Source: Nigerium massiliense
GTDB taxonomy: Bacteria > Actinomycetota > Actinomycetes > Propionibacteriales > Propionibacteriaceae
Reading direction: 5' to 3'
Assembly (NCBI RefSeq): GCF_000826085.1
Contig: NZ_CCYM01000003.1
Location: 496,001 to 560,000 of the forward strand
Length of the DNA stretch: 64,000 bases
Shown here: piece by piece, positions 1-8,530 of the stretch
How the letters are laid out: every line of letters starts with the position of its first letter
Position numbering within the stretch: position 1 is the first letter of the stretch
The notes under the pieces: generated by a model
What the model saw: only the letters and a program-made list of their open reading frames with translations
Databases searched by the model: none
What the model was told of the DNA's origin: nothing
Position numbers and translations under genes: made by a program

Positions 1-690
1 CGGCGATGTCGGCGTCCTTGACGAGCATCTCGAACGGCAGCAGGTAGAGCTCGCGCAGGACGTCCTCGTCGACGACGACCGAGGTGCGGAACCGCTCGTA
101 TTCCTGGTCGTTCACGACGTAGTGCTTCGCCATCGCGATGATGTTGTGGGCCTGGATCGACTTGGTCACCTCGACGCCCATGACGCCCGACAGGTAGGGG
201 TCTTCCGAGAAGTAACTCGAAGTTACGGCCGGCGATCTCGGTGCGGTGCAGGCAGACGCCCGGACCCTCGAGCACGTGCTGGCCCAGGGCATCGGTCTCG
301 TCGCCGATGATGTCGCCGTACTCGCTCGCCAGCTGCGGGTCGAAACCGGTGGCGAGCACGATCGTCATGGGCAGGCTGGTGGCGGGCGGGCTGGGGGGTG
401 CCGTCGCCCATGCCCACGCCGACGGGGCCGTTCGTGATGCGGAACCGAGGGATGCCGAGCTCGTCGATCGCGGCGACGTGCCGCTCCACGCGGATCTGCG
501 CGGCCAGTTGCTCCATCTCTTCCGCCGTCGACGCTGTGGACGCGGCGCCGTAGATGTCGATCGTCTCCATCGCGCCGTGCAGCTGGGCGATCTTCTGCTC
601 CAGCGTCATGGCCTCGACGAGCTTCTCGGCACGCTCGCGAGGGCTCAGCGTCGCGTCCATCCAGGGTCGAGACTCGGATACCTGGGTCAT
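1..690 (-). pseudogene. GH3 family beta-glucosidase, N-terminal part, two frameshifts; runs off the window
   Basis: The minus strand encodes the N-terminal domain of a glycoside hydrolase family 3 enzyme, which would hydrolyse beta-glucosides. It starts at ATG 690 with MTQVSESRPW and reads through RITNGPVGVGMGDGT in one frame. The frame then slips in a run of six C near 395, continues to GRNFE in a second frame, and slips again near 226, where one extra T precedes the codons for YFSEDPYLSG. Removing one base at each point restores a continuous reading with the family motifs GRNFEYFSEDPYLSG and KHYVVNDQE, and no stop to the window edge. Either a decaying gene or two sequencing errors. The regulator just upstream on the same strand could control it. 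Confidence 0.8.
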
Positions 691-845
691 CGAGGAACTC
701 CACTCGTGTGGCGGAAAGTGTGTCGAGTCTAATGAGACAGCCGTCGGACGACAGGGGGACGACAGCATTCGTCCGGCGACCCGGAAGACGCCGCTGAGGT
801 TCCCACGGCTGCCCCGCGCAGCCGTCTTGCAACACGGTGTTGAAA

Positions 846-1511
846 TCAGCGGTCGCGGTCTGGGGCCCCGTCGAGCTCGTTGAGGTAGTTGTAGATCGTG
901 AACCGCGTGACGCCCAGCGCCTCCGCCGCGGTCTCGATACCGTCGCGCAGGGTGAAGAAGCTGCGGGTGCGCAACTCGCGGACAACGGCCAGCTTGTGGC
1001 GCTTCTGCATGAGGTCGACGGGGACGCCCGCCGCCCCGATCGCCTGCTCGATCAGCCGGGCGGCCAGTTCGCCGATGCCCGGGATGTCGTCGCCACGCGG
1101 GTCCGCGCCGCCGTCGAAACGCCCGTCACGGGCGGCGATCATGGCCTCGGCGATCGCCCGAACCGACAGCCACAGCGAGACGTCGTAGTCGATGCTGACA
1201 GCGGCGAACGGCTCACCCGAGGCGTCCCGCACGAACACGAGGGTCGAACGCACCTCGACGTCGCCGACGGTGGTCCAGTACCCGACGCGAGGCTCGAAGC
1301 GGCCGGCGCGCACCTGCTCCAGCAAGAACTCCGGGGCGCGGCCGCCGACCTGCCGTCCCGTCAGCGAGCCGGCGATCGCCACGATGGAGTCCGGGAGCAG
1401 ACGCAGGTCGTGCAGCACGATCTCGGACGGGTCGGTCAGCGTCCGGTTGAGCGGCTCCAGCAGTTGGGCCAAGGCGTCCAGCGTGGCCCGTCGCTCCCCG
1501 TCGTCGGCCAT
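846..1511 (-). CDS. YheO/DauR-type transcriptional regulator (PAS-like sensor plus HTH)
   Basis: A 221-residue protein with a YheO-like PAS domain (about residues 5-125, including VGDVEVRSTLVFVRDASGEPF) and a C-terminal helix-turn-helix (about 165-215, EALGVTRFTIYNYLNEL) of the DauR type. Such proteins are ligand-responsive DNA-binding regulators; the ligand here is unknown. I chose ATG 1511 because a GAGGGGG Shine-Dalgarno sits 8 bases upstream; a TTG start at 1544 is possible but weak. It lies about 155 bp upstream of the broken GH3 gene on the same strand, so control of sugar uptake or hydrolysis is plausible but unproven. Confidence 0.85.
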   Translation of the reverse strand: MADDGERRATLDALAQLLEPLNRTLTDPSEIVLHDLRLLPDSIVAIAGSLTGRQVGGRAPEFLLEQVRAGRFEPRVGYWTTVGDVEVRSTLVFVRDASGEPFAAVSIDYDVSLWLSVRAIAEAMIAARDGRFDGGADPRGDDIPGIGELAARLIEQAIGAAGVPVDLMQKRHKLAVVRELRTRSFFTLRDGIETAAEALGVTRFTIYNYLNELDGAPDRDR

Positions 1512-1681
1512 GTGCGCCACCCCCTCGACAGATGCGTCCTTCAACGAATCATTGACCCCGTCTGTTGACCGAGATTACGCTTCGATTCCGACCACGTGCC
1601 ACGGGGGGACGAGGAGGACGAGCGCCTCCTCGACGGCACCCGGGCCCTACGGACGCCCACCCGGTCGACGGCCCCTAACGG

Positions 1682-1701
1682 CGGCCGGGTGGGCCCGGCC
1701 G
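1682..1701 (-). terminator. GC-rich hairpin directly after the SDH-CA stop codon
   Basis: A perfect 8-bp stem (CGGCCGGG / CCCGGCCG) with a 4-base loop abuts the stop codon of the gene ending at 1702. There is no T tract, so it is at best a weak or Rho-assisted terminator. Confidence 0.45.
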
Positions 1702-3297
1702 TCACACGACCGCGCGCAGCTTGCCGGTGTCGACGTCGAGGATGAAACCGCCGACCCGGGCCCGTCCGGCGATGAGCGGATGCTCGCGCAGCAGCTTCAC
1801 GTCGGCGGTCAGCCGCTCCTCCTGGTTCGGGTCGGCGCCGAACGCGAAGTCGCCGGTGTCGACGCCGGACTTCTCCCAGATCGCCCGACGCACGCCCGCG
1901 TCATCGTTGGCCGCCGCGGCGCACCGGGTGTGCTCGACCACGAGGATGCGGTCCACGTTCAGCAGGTGGACGCCGAGCACGCACCCGGACAAGGCGTCCG
2001 GCGTCACGTGCCCGCCGGGCGTGCGCAGGATCTTCGCCTCGCCGATGCGCAGGCCGATCATCTCCAGCGGCTCCAGTCGGGAGTCCATGCACGTCACCAT
2101 CAGCACGCCCGCGTGCGCGACGCCGTCGAAGCCGTGCGGCGCAGAGATGGCGTACCGCTCGTTGTTGAAGGCCAGCAGGTCCTCGAACCCGGCGCCCGGC
2201 TCATCGGAGGCCTGCCCGACGCCGGACGCCTCCGCCCCCGCCCTCTCGAGCGACGCGGCGGCCGTCTTGAACAGGTCCGCATCACGGCGCCACTCGGGGG
2301 CGTCCTCCCACAGGCCCGCCAGCACCGCGGAGAGCTCGGCCGAGAAGCTCTCGCTGGCCTGCAGCGGCAGCAGCGAGGGCAGGTTGTCGATCGCGATGAC
2401 GCGCAGGGGCTTCTCGGCCGCGCCGACGTCACGGACGGGCTGCGACCACGTGGTGATGTCGCGGTTGATCGGCAGCACGTTGATGTCCGAGTGGACGTCG
2501 CAGGTCACGTCGGCGATGACCGAGAGCCGGCGCCGGGGGTCGGCCACGTCCTCGGCGCGCACGAACGGCGGGATGGGCGTCGTCGCGAGCACGCAGTTGA
2601 CCAGCAGGTCGTGCCCGAGCAGCGCCTCCCGGTCTAGGGTCGCGGTCTCCTCGAGGTCCCACGGCGTGGCCCGCACGCCGGCCACCCCGAGCGCCTCCAG
2701 CGCTCCGCGCCCGCTGCGGCCCCGCGCGCCGATCACCAGGGCCGTCACGTCACGCTCGGCCAGCTCCTGCCCTGCCGCCCGCAGCGCCGTGTCGAGGCTC
2801 TCGCGACTGGTCGCCTGGAGTGGCGCCGGCAGCTTGCCGGCCAGCTCGAGGACGCCCAGGGCTGCACCCACGTACCCGGCCCAATAGCCGAACGCGGCCA
2901 ACCGCCTCCCGTCGTCGTCGGTCAGATACTCCAGGTCCAGCAGCTGCCCGCTCCCGCGGACGAAGCGGCGCAGCAGGTCGTCTGCCCCCTCCTGACCCTT
3001 GTAGGCGTGGGCGAAGAAGATGTGCCGGTGCGTCAGGTCGGCGGGCGCGTCGGGCAACTCCTTGATGCCCAGGACGACGGCGTCGCCGGGGGCGTCCTTC
3101 CACGAGCCCGGCGCGGCGAGCTCGCACCCCGCGGCGGCGTAGTCGTCGTCGCTGAAGACGCGGCGCTGCGAGCGCTCCACGACGACGCGCACGCCCTCGT
3201 CAGCCAGCTTCGCCACGTCGTCGGGCACCAGCGGTGTCCGGCGCTCCGTCGGACGGGTCTCCTCGCGCAACCACAACAGTTTGTTCATAGCCTTCAT
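1702..3297 (-). CDS. Fusion protein: saccharopine dehydrogenase domain plus beta-carbonic anhydrase domain
   Basis: One uninterrupted frame of 531 residues. Residues about 4-365 match NAD-dependent saccharopine dehydrogenase (lysine-forming): KELPD and HIFFAHAYKGQ carry the expected catalytic Lys and His, GARGRSGRG is the Rossmann loop, and IDNLPSLLPLQASESFS is the conserved C-terminal segment. Residues about 380-530 are a beta-class carbonic anhydrase resembling the small mycobacterial Rv1284 type: Cys403 in VTCMDSRL with its Asp/Arg dyad, and His456 and Cys459 in EHTRC as the other zinc ligands. Both active sites look intact. ATG 3297 has AGG seven bases upstream; ATG 3288 and 3315 are alternatives. 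The first half would interconvert saccharopine with lysine and 2-oxoglutarate; the second would hydrate CO2. No lysine gene is adjacent. Confidence 0.85.
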   Translation of the reverse strand: MKAMNKLLWLREETRPTERRTPLVPDDVAKLADEGVRVVVERSQRRVFSDDDYAAAGCELAAPGSWKDAPGDAVVLGIKELPDAPADLTHRHIFFAHAYKGQEGADDLLRRFVRGSGQLLDLEYLTDDDGRRLAAFGYWAGYVGAALGVLELAGKLPAPLQATSRESLDTALRAAGQELAERDVTALVIGARGRSGRGALEALGVAGVRATPWDLEETATLDREALLGHDLLVNCVLATTPIPPFVRAEDVADPRRRLSVIADVTCDVHSDINVLPINRDITTWSQPVRDVGAAEKPLRVIAIDNLPSLLPLQASESFSAELSAVLAGLWEDAPEWRRDADLFKTAAASLERAGAEASGVGQASDEPGAGFEDLLAFNNERYAISAPHGFDGVAHAGVLMVTCMDSRLEPLEMIGLRIGEAKILRTPGGHVTPDALSGCVLGVHLLNVDRILVVEHTRCAAAANDDAGVRRAIWEKSGVDTGDFAFGADPNQEERLTADVKLLREHPLIAGRARVGGFILDVDTGKLRAVV

Positions 3298-3327
3298 CCT
3301 CGAACCTCGCTCCACGGCCCTTCAACT

Positions 3328-3361
3328 CCCTGGCGGCGCCGCGGAGGAAGACCGGCCAGGG
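3328..3361 (-). terminator. Hairpin downstream of parE
   Basis: Inverted repeat CCCTGGC / GCCAGGG begins 6 bases after the parE stop codon. The stem is 7 bp with a 20-base GC-rich loop that can fold further. No T run is seen. Confidence 0.45.
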
Positions 3362-3367
3362 CCACAC

Positions 3368-5458
3368 TCAGGCGTCGATGCGCTCCGCGTCGAGGGCGTA
3401 GGCCCCCTCGACGATGAACTCCTTGCGCGGCGCCACCTCGTTGCCCATCAGCTTCTCGAAGGTGCGCGTTGCCTGCTCCATGGCCTCGCCCTCCTCGACC
3501 GTGATGCGACGCAGCGTGCGGTGCCGCGGATCCATCGTGGTCTCCTTGAGCTGGTCGGCGTCCATCTCGCCGAGACCCTTGTAGCGCTGGGGCTCCTTGA
3601 AGTGGGTGTTCTTCTTCGTCAGCTCGGCGTACTTGCGGTGGTACTCGGCGTCTGAGTACGTATAAAGGTACTTCTCTTGCCCCTTGCGCGGGTTGGTCAG
3701 CTCGAACCGATGCAGCGGCGGGACGGCCGTGTAGACCCGACCCGCCTCGAGCATCGGCCGCATGTACTTGAAGAACAGCGTGGCCAACAGGCAGCGGATG
3801 TGAGCGCCGTCGGAGTCCGCGTCCGCCATGAAGATCACCTTGGAGTAGCGCGCCGCGTCGAGGTCGAACGTGCGGCCCGACCCGGCGCCGACCACCTGGA
3901 TGATCGAGGCGCACTCGACGTTCTTGAGCATGTCCCCCACGGACGCCTTCTGGACGTTGAGGATCTTGCCGCGGATCGGCAGCAGCGCCTGGAACTCGGA
4001 GTTGCGAGCGAGCTTGGCCGTGCCCAGCGCCGAGTCGCCCTCGACGATGAACAACTCGGTTCGGTCGACGTCGGTGCTGCGGCAGTCGGACAGCTTGGCC
4101 GGCAGCGTGGACGATTCGAGCGCGTTCTTGCGACGCTGGTTCTCCTTGTGCGCCCGGGCGGCCACGCGGGTGCGGGACGCCCCCACCACCTTCTCCATGA
4201 CGGCGCGCGCCTGCGTCCGCTGGGCCGCCTTGGTGGTCGTCAGGAACGAGGTGAGCTCGTTGTCGACGATGCGCGCCACCAGCCGCGTCACCGGCGGGGT
4301 GCCCAGCACCTCCTTCGTCTGGCCCTCGAACTGGGGCTCGGGCAGCTTCACCGTCACCACCGCGGTCAGCCCCTCGAGGATGTCCTCCTTCGTGACCTCC
4401 TCACCCGATTTCAGCAGCCGGGTGCCCTCCAATGAGCGGCCGAAGGCGCGCACCAGGCCGCGCTCGAACCCCTGCACGTGGGTGCCGCCCTTCGGGGTGG
4501 CGATGATGTTCACGAACGACTGGACCGTGGTGTCGTAGCCGGAGCCCCAGCGCAACGCGATGCTCACGTCGAGGGGGCGCGTCACGTCGGTGGGCGTCAT
4601 CGCGCCGTTGTCGTCGAGCATCGGGACGGTCTCGGTGAACTCGTCGTGGCCGTCGAGCCGCACCACCTCGGTGACGGGGTCGTCGGCGGCCAGGTACTCG
4701 CAGAACTCGCTGATGCCGCCGTCGTAGCGGAAGCTCTCTTCGGCGTGGTCGTCGGTGCGCTCGTCGCGGATCTGCAGTTGCAGCCCCGGCACGAGGAACG
4801 CCGTCTGGCGGGCGCGCGCCAACAGGTGCGTCAGCGACAGCTTCGCGTCCGCGAGGAAGATCTGCCGATCGGGCCAGTACCGGATGCGGGTGCCGGTCTT
4901 GCCCTTGGCGGTCTTGCGGCCCTTGCGCAGCCCCCCGCCCGGCGTGAAGGGCGCCTCAGGGCCGTCACCGTCGAACGTCCCCGGGACGCCCCGGCGGAAC
5001 GACATCTCCCAGGTGAAGCCGTCGCGGTCGACCTGGACGTCCAGCCGCGAGCTCAGCGCGTTGACGACCGACGCGCCCACCCCGTGCAGGCCGCCGGTCG
5101 CGTTGTAGGAGCCCGCCCCGAACTTGCCGCCGGCGTGGAGCTTGGTGAAGACCACCTCGACGCCGGACAGGCCGGTGCGCGGCTCGGTGTCGACCGGGAT
5201 GCCACGCGCCTCGTCGCGGACGACGATGCCCCCGTCGGCCTGCAGCACGATCTCGATGTTCTCGCCGAAGCCGGCCAGCGCCTCGTCGACGGCGTTGTCG
5301 ATGATCTCCCACAGGCAGTGCATCAGCCCGCGGGTGTCGGTGGAGCCGATGTACATGGCGGGTCGCTTGCGGACGGCCTCGAGCCCCTCCAGCACCAGCA
5401 GGTGGCGGGCCTCGTAATCGCGGCTGTCTTTTTTCGGTTTCGTCGGCGTCGTGCTCAC
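3368..5458 (-). CDS. parE: DNA topoisomerase IV subunit B (type IIA topoisomerase ATPase subunit)
   Basis: A 696-residue GyrB/ParE protein that binds ATP and, with ParC, passes DNA strands to decatenate chromosomes. It has the GHKL ATPase domain (EIIDNAVDEA, GGLHGVGASVVNALS), the transducer, the TOPRIM domain (EGDSALG and ADADSDGAHIR) and the short C-terminus with QRYKGLGEMD. Length, the TTKAAQ region and the position beside the principal sigma gene favour ParE over GyrB; no parC is adjacent. The GTG start at 5458 is chosen because TACCCT ends 7 bases before it, with no Shine-Dalgarno, as in leaderless mRNAs. Upstream in-frame codons would need a rare start and lack family similarity. Confidence 0.93.
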   Translation of the reverse strand: MSTTPTKPKKDSRDYEARHLLVLEGLEAVRKRPAMYIGSTDTRGLMHCLWEIIDNAVDEALAGFGENIEIVLQADGGIVVRDEARGIPVDTEPRTGLSGVEVVFTKLHAGGKFGAGSYNATGGLHGVGASVVNALSSRLDVQVDRDGFTWEMSFRRGVPGTFDGDGPEAPFTPGGGLRKGRKTAKGKTGTRIRYWPDRQIFLADAKLSLTHLLARARQTAFLVPGLQLQIRDERTDDHAEESFRYDGGISEFCEYLAADDPVTEVVRLDGHDEFTETVPMLDDNGAMTPTDVTRPLDVSIALRWGSGYDTTVQSFVNIIATPKGGTHVQGFERGLVRAFGRSLEGTRLLKSGEEVTKEDILEGLTAVVTVKLPEPQFEGQTKEVLGTPPVTRLVARIVDNELTSFLTTTKAAQRTQARAVMEKVVGASRTRVAARAHKENQRRKNALESSTLPAKLSDCRSTDVDRTELFIVEGDSALGTAKLARNSEFQALLPIRGKILNVQKASVGDMLKNVECASIIQVVGAGSGRTFDLDAARYSKVIFMADADSDGAHIRCLLATLFFKYMRPMLEAGRVYTAVPPLHRFELTNPRKGQEKYLYTYSDAEYHRKYAELTKKNTHFKEPQRYKGLGEMDADQLKETTMDPRHRTLRRITVEEGEAMEQATRTFEKLMGNEVAPRKEFIVEGAYALDAERIDA

Positions 5459-5465
5459 CGAACAG

Positions 5466-5488
5466 AGGGTAGCCACCCGCACCGACAC
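5466..5488 (-). promoter_or_regulatory. RecA-NDp/PafBC-like promoter of parE
   Basis: On the minus strand GTGTCGGTG is followed by 8 bases, TACCCT, then 7 bases and the parE GTG. Mycobacterial LexA-independent damage promoters follow tTGTCRGtG-N8-TAnnnT; only the first base differs. It implies a leaderless parE mRNA that may respond to DNA damage. Confidence 0.55.
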
Positions 5489-5625
5489 TTCGGCGCGCGG
5501 CTCTCCGGCGGGCCCGAGGCCGCGCGGGCACACCCCCCGAAGGAGGCCGGCCCCCGAATCGTCCCTGAGTCTGGCGCGCGCTACGCGGACGGGGTCCCCC
5601 AGCAGGTAGGGTCGGCCCCGTAGGC

Positions 5626-5652
5626 GGGAACAATGGCTGCACACCTGATGTT
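5626..5652 (+). promoter_or_regulatory. SigH/SigR-type promoter upstream of the DUF7455 gene
   Basis: GGGAAC (5626-5631), 18 bases, then GTT (5650-5652), matching the GGGAAY-N18-GTT consensus of actinobacterial redox/heat ECF sigma factors. It predicts a 5' leader of about 50 bases ahead of ATG 5710. Confidence 0.5.
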
Positions 5653-5709
5653 GAGAACCATGCAGGTGCCGAACGATCCGACCGGAACGCCTGCAGAGAG
5701 GAAGCTCCC

Positions 5710-5901
5710 ATGAGCACATCTGTGATCGACACCCTGACGGCTGCTGATCGTTGTGACCGTTGCGGCGCCCAAGCCTATCTCCGCGTGACGCTTCCGTCCG
5801 GAGGCGAGCTCCTCTTCTGCGCCCACCACGCGCGTGCGCATGAGGACAAGCTCAAGCAGGTCGCTCTCAACATCCACGACGAGACCAACAAGCTCAGCTG
5901 A
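5710..5901 (+). CDS. DUF7455 family small protein with a CxxC motif
   Basis: A 63-residue protein, [19 protein letters not shown] at the start, with CDRC (about 15-18) and a later C..H..H cluster (FCAHHARAH) that together could bind a metal ion. It belongs to the DUF7455 family conserved beside rpoD/hrdB and parE in actinobacteria; its function is not known to me. The gene diverges from parE. A GAGAGGA-like ribosome site lies about 9 bases before the ATG, and a SigH/SigR-type promoter and a strong terminator bracket it, so it is probably a single-gene transcript. A redox or zinc-stress role would fit the Cys/His cluster and promoter but is inference. Confidence 0.85.
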   Translation: MSTSVIDTLTAADRCDRCGAQAYLRVTLPSGGELLFCAHHARAHEDKLKQVALNIHDETNKLS

Positions 5902-5920
5902 CTCGCCGACCAGACGTGAC

Positions 5921-5951
5921 GAGGGCCCCGGGACACCGTCCCGGGGCCCTC
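5921..5951 (+). terminator. Strong hairpin after the DUF7455 gene
   Basis: A perfect 14-bp stem with a 3-base loop starts 20 bases after the stop codon; GCTCGTTCT follows. Probably ends the DUF7455 transcript before the macro-domain gene. Confidence 0.75.
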
Positions 5952-5977
5952 GCTCGTTCTACCTCCGACGAGGCAGG

Positions 5978-6502
5978 ATGACCGCCATGACCGCGATCGA
6001 AGCCCACCGGGGCGACATCACCACCGAGCGCGTGGACGCCATCGTCAACGCGGCGAACCGCTCGTTGCTCGGCGGCGGAGGCGTCGACGGCGCCATCCAT
6101 CGCGCGGCCGGCCCCGAGCTGCTGGCCGCCTGCCGCGCCCTGCGACGCTCGGCATTGCCGGACGGCCTGGACGTCGGCCAGGCGGTCGCCACCGAGGCGT
6201 TCCGTCTTCCGTGCCGTTGGGTGATCCACACGGTCGGGCCGAACCGGCACCGCGGCCAGACCGATCCCGCCCTGCTGGCCTCGTGCTTCACCCGGTCACT
6301 GGACGTCGCCGCCGGGCTCGGCGCGGCCTCCGTCGCCTTCCCCGCGATCAGCGCCGGGGTCTACGGCTGGGACGTCCACGATGTCGCCCGGGTGGCCGTG
6401 GACGCGATCCGCGCCAGCGGCGCGCCCGGCGTGGCGACCGTCTCGTTCGTCCTGTTCTCGGACGAGGCGCTGGCCGCGTTCGAGCAGGCCTTGGGCTCCT
6501 GA
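5978..6502 (+). CDS. Macro domain protein (predicted O-acetyl-ADP-ribose deacetylase)
   Basis: A 174-residue single macro domain. Diagnostic segments are [30 protein letters not shown] at the N-terminus (Asn of NAAN and the glycine loop contact ADP-ribose) and [13 protein letters not shown] near residue 125. YmdB/MacroD-type enzymes hydrolyse O-acetyl-ADP-ribose and can remove ADP-ribose from proteins. ATG 5978 and ATG 5987 are both possible; GAGG sits just upstream. It converges with the acetyltransferase ending at 6511, leaving only 8 bp between them. Confidence 0.9.
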   Translation: MTAMTAIEAHRGDITTERVDAIVNAANRSLLGGGGVDGAIHRAAGPELLAACRALRRSALPDGLDVGQAVATEAFRLPCRWVIHTVGPNRHRGQTDPALLASCFTRSLDVAAGLGAASVAFPAISAGVYGWDVHDVARVAVDAIRASGAPGVATVSFVLFSDEALAAFEQALGS

Positions 6503-6510
6503 GCCCAACG

Positions 6511-6999
6511 TCACTCCGAGCGGCGCGCCATCCGGATCTGCTCGGCCCGCGAGCGTGCCGAGACGCGACGTGCCCCGTCCGCGACGAACCCGTGCTTGGC
6601 GTAGAACGCCTGCGCCCGGGTGTTGTCCGCCAGCACCCACAGGTAGGCGTCCGCGTCGCCGATGGTGGTCCACAGCAGCGCGCGCGACAGGTCGGTGCCC
6701 TTGACCCGGTCGAGGAGGTACATCATCGTGAGTTCGAGCGGGATGTCGATGTCGTCGTCTTCGCCGGGCAGCGCCTGCGACAGCCCGACCACGTCGTCGC
6801 CGTCCGTCACCACCCACAGGTAGACGCCGTTCAGCAGTTGCTCACGCCACAGCGCCACGGTGCCGTCGACCCGGTCGTCCAGGGACGCGAGGATGTCGTC
6901 CGGCACGAGCCCCGGGTAGGACTCGCGCCAGGCGGCATTCTTCATGCGCGCCATGGCCTCCAGGTCGAGCCCGGTGGCCTGCCGGATGCGCGGCGCCAT
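6511..6999 (-). CDS. GNAT family N-acetyltransferase
   Basis: A 162-residue GNAT-fold protein, N-terminus RIRQATGLDLEAMARMKNAA, with the central strand ELTMMYLLDRVKGTDLSRALL in the acetyl-CoA binding region and the typical motif NTRAQAFYAKHGFVADG near the end. It would transfer an acetyl group to an unknown amine. The ATG overlaps the rpoD stop by one base (TGATG), so it is translationally coupled to the principal sigma factor gene. Confidence 0.85.
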   Translation of the reverse strand: MAPRIRQATGLDLEAMARMKNAAWRESYPGLVPDDILASLDDRVDGTVALWREQLLNGVYLWVVTDGDDVVGLSQALPGEDDDIDIPLELTMMYLLDRVKGTDLSRALLWTTIGDADAYLWVLADNTRAQAFYAKHGFVADGARRVSARSRAEQIRMARRSE

Positions 7000-8312
7000 C
7001 AGTCGAGGTAGTCGCGCAGCACCTGCGAGCGGCTCGGGTGGCGCAGCTTGCTCATCGTCTTGGACTCGATCTGACGGATGCGCTCGCGCGTCACTCCGTA
7101 GACCTTGCCGATCTCGTCCAACGTCTTCGGCTGCCCGTCGGTCAGGCCGAAGCGCATCGAGACCACGCCGGCCTCGCGCTCGCTGAGCGTGTCCAGGACG
7201 TCGTGCAGCTGCTCCTGCAGCAACGTGAAGTTGACCGCCTCGGCGGGCACGACCGCCTCGGAGTCCTCGATGAGGTCGCCGAACTCGGAGTCGCCGTCCT
7301 CGCCGAGCGGGGTATGCAGCGAGATGGGCTCGCGGCCGTACTTCTGCACCTCGACAACCTTCTCCGGCGTCATGTCGAGCTCGACGGCCAGCTCCTCCGG
7401 CGTGGGTTCGCGACCGAGATCCTGAAGCATCTGGCGCTGGACGCGGGCGAGCTTGTTGATGACCTCGACCATGTGCACGGGGATGCGGATGGTGCGGGCC
7501 TGGTCGGCCATGGCGCGGGTGATGGCCTGCTTGATCCACCAGGTCGCGTACGTGGAGAACTTGTAGCCCTTGGTGTAGTCGAACTTCTCGACGGCGCGGA
7601 TGAGGCCGAGGTTGCCCTCCTGGATCAGGTCGAGGAAGAGCATGCCGCGTCCGGTGTAGCGCTTGGCGAGCGAGACGACCAACCGCAGGTTCGCCTCGAG
7701 CAGATGGTTCTTCGCGCGGCGACCGTCCTCGGCGATCCACTCGTAGTCTTCCTCGTCGGCCTTCTTGACGCTGCCGCCGGTAAGGGACTCGTCGGCGAAG
7801 AGCCCGGCCTCGATGCGCTTGGCCAGCGACACCTCCTGCTCGGCGTTGAGCAGGGCGACCTTGCCGATCTGCTTGAGGTAGTCCTTCACCGGATCGGCCG
7901 TCGCACCGGCGGCCATGACCTGCTGCTCGGGCTCGTCGGTGTCGTCGGTGTCGGAGACGACGAAGCCCTCGTCCTCGGTGAGCTTCTTCTCCTCCTGGGC
8001 AGCGGCCTTGGGCTCGAACTCCGTCTCGTCGACGTCGTCGAGGGTGCGCTTCTTGCCGCCGACGGTGAGGACGACGTCCTCGCCCTCCCGCTGGAACTTC
8101 ACGTTCTCGACGGTCGAGGGCGACGTCACGGCTGTCGCGATGGTGACGTCGTCGGCCGCGGCGTTTTTGGCGGACCGCGAGCGGGTGGCCGGCTTCGCGG
8201 CGGAACCCGTTGTGGCCGTCTTCTTCGCCGTGGAACGCGTGCGCCGGGGCTGGCCCTCGGCAGCGTTGTCGGCAGTGGACGGCTTCTCGGTCGCCTTCGC
8301 GCGTGGAGTCAC
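6999..8312 (-). CDS. rpoD: Principal RNA polymerase sigma factor (SigA/HrdB)
   Basis: A 437-residue group 1 sigma-70 factor that directs RNA polymerase to housekeeping promoters. The first ~135 residues are a Lys/Ala-rich then acidic linker; region 1.2 begins at [16 protein letters not shown], region 2 carries the invariant [36 protein letters not shown], region 3 follows, and region 4.2 is [30 protein letters not shown]. The start is GTG 8312 with AGAGAGGA six bases upstream. It is the first gene of a two-gene unit with the GNAT gene. Confidence 0.95.
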   Translation of the reverse strand: MTPRAKATEKPSTADNAAEGQPRRTRSTAKKTATTGSAAKPATRSRSAKNAAADDVTIATAVTSPSTVENVKFQREGEDVVLTVGGKKRTLDDVDETEFEPKAAAQEEKKLTEDEGFVVSDTDDTDEPEQQVMAAGATADPVKDYLKQIGKVALLNAEQEVSLAKRIEAGLFADESLTGGSVKKADEEDYEWIAEDGRRAKNHLLEANLRLVVSLAKRYTGRGMLFLDLIQEGNLGLIRAVEKFDYTKGYKFSTYATWWIKQAITRAMADQARTIRIPVHMVEVINKLARVQRQMLQDLGREPTPEELAVELDMTPEKVVEVQKYGREPISLHTPLGEDGDSEFGDLIEDSEAVVPAEAVNFTLLQEQLHDVLDTLSEREAGVVSMRFGLTDGQPKTLDEIGKVYGVTRERIRQIESKTMSKLRHPSRSQVLRDYLD

Positions 8313-8331
8313 TGTGGTCCTCTCTCACCGG

Positions 8332-8363
8332 ATTTTGGGCGCGCAAAAACACGGTCTTGTCAA
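8332..8363 (-). promoter_or_regulatory. Possible rpoD promoter
   Basis: A perfect -35 TTGACA occurs at 8358-8363 (minus strand). The best -10 downstream is CAAAAT at 8332-8337, but the spacer is 20 bases, longer than normal, so the -10 is uncertain. Confidence 0.35.
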
Positions 8364-8530
8364 TGCCTTGCGCTCCCGCCATTGTGGCACGGCCTGAGCC
8401 GCAACCCAAACCTCTCGGCATCTTCCGCCCGCCGTCGGGCTGCCATACCCTTCGCGGCGGTCCGGCCGCGCCAACCGGGACTGCTCCCGCGTCCCTGGGG
8501 CCGGAACGCGACCCCAGTAAGGTTGCCATC

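Noticed and set aside
5459..5719. N-terminal extension of ParE to an ATG at 5719
   Set aside because: The extra residues have no family match and overlap the divergent DUF7455 gene and its promoter. GTG 5458 has the expected upstream spacing.
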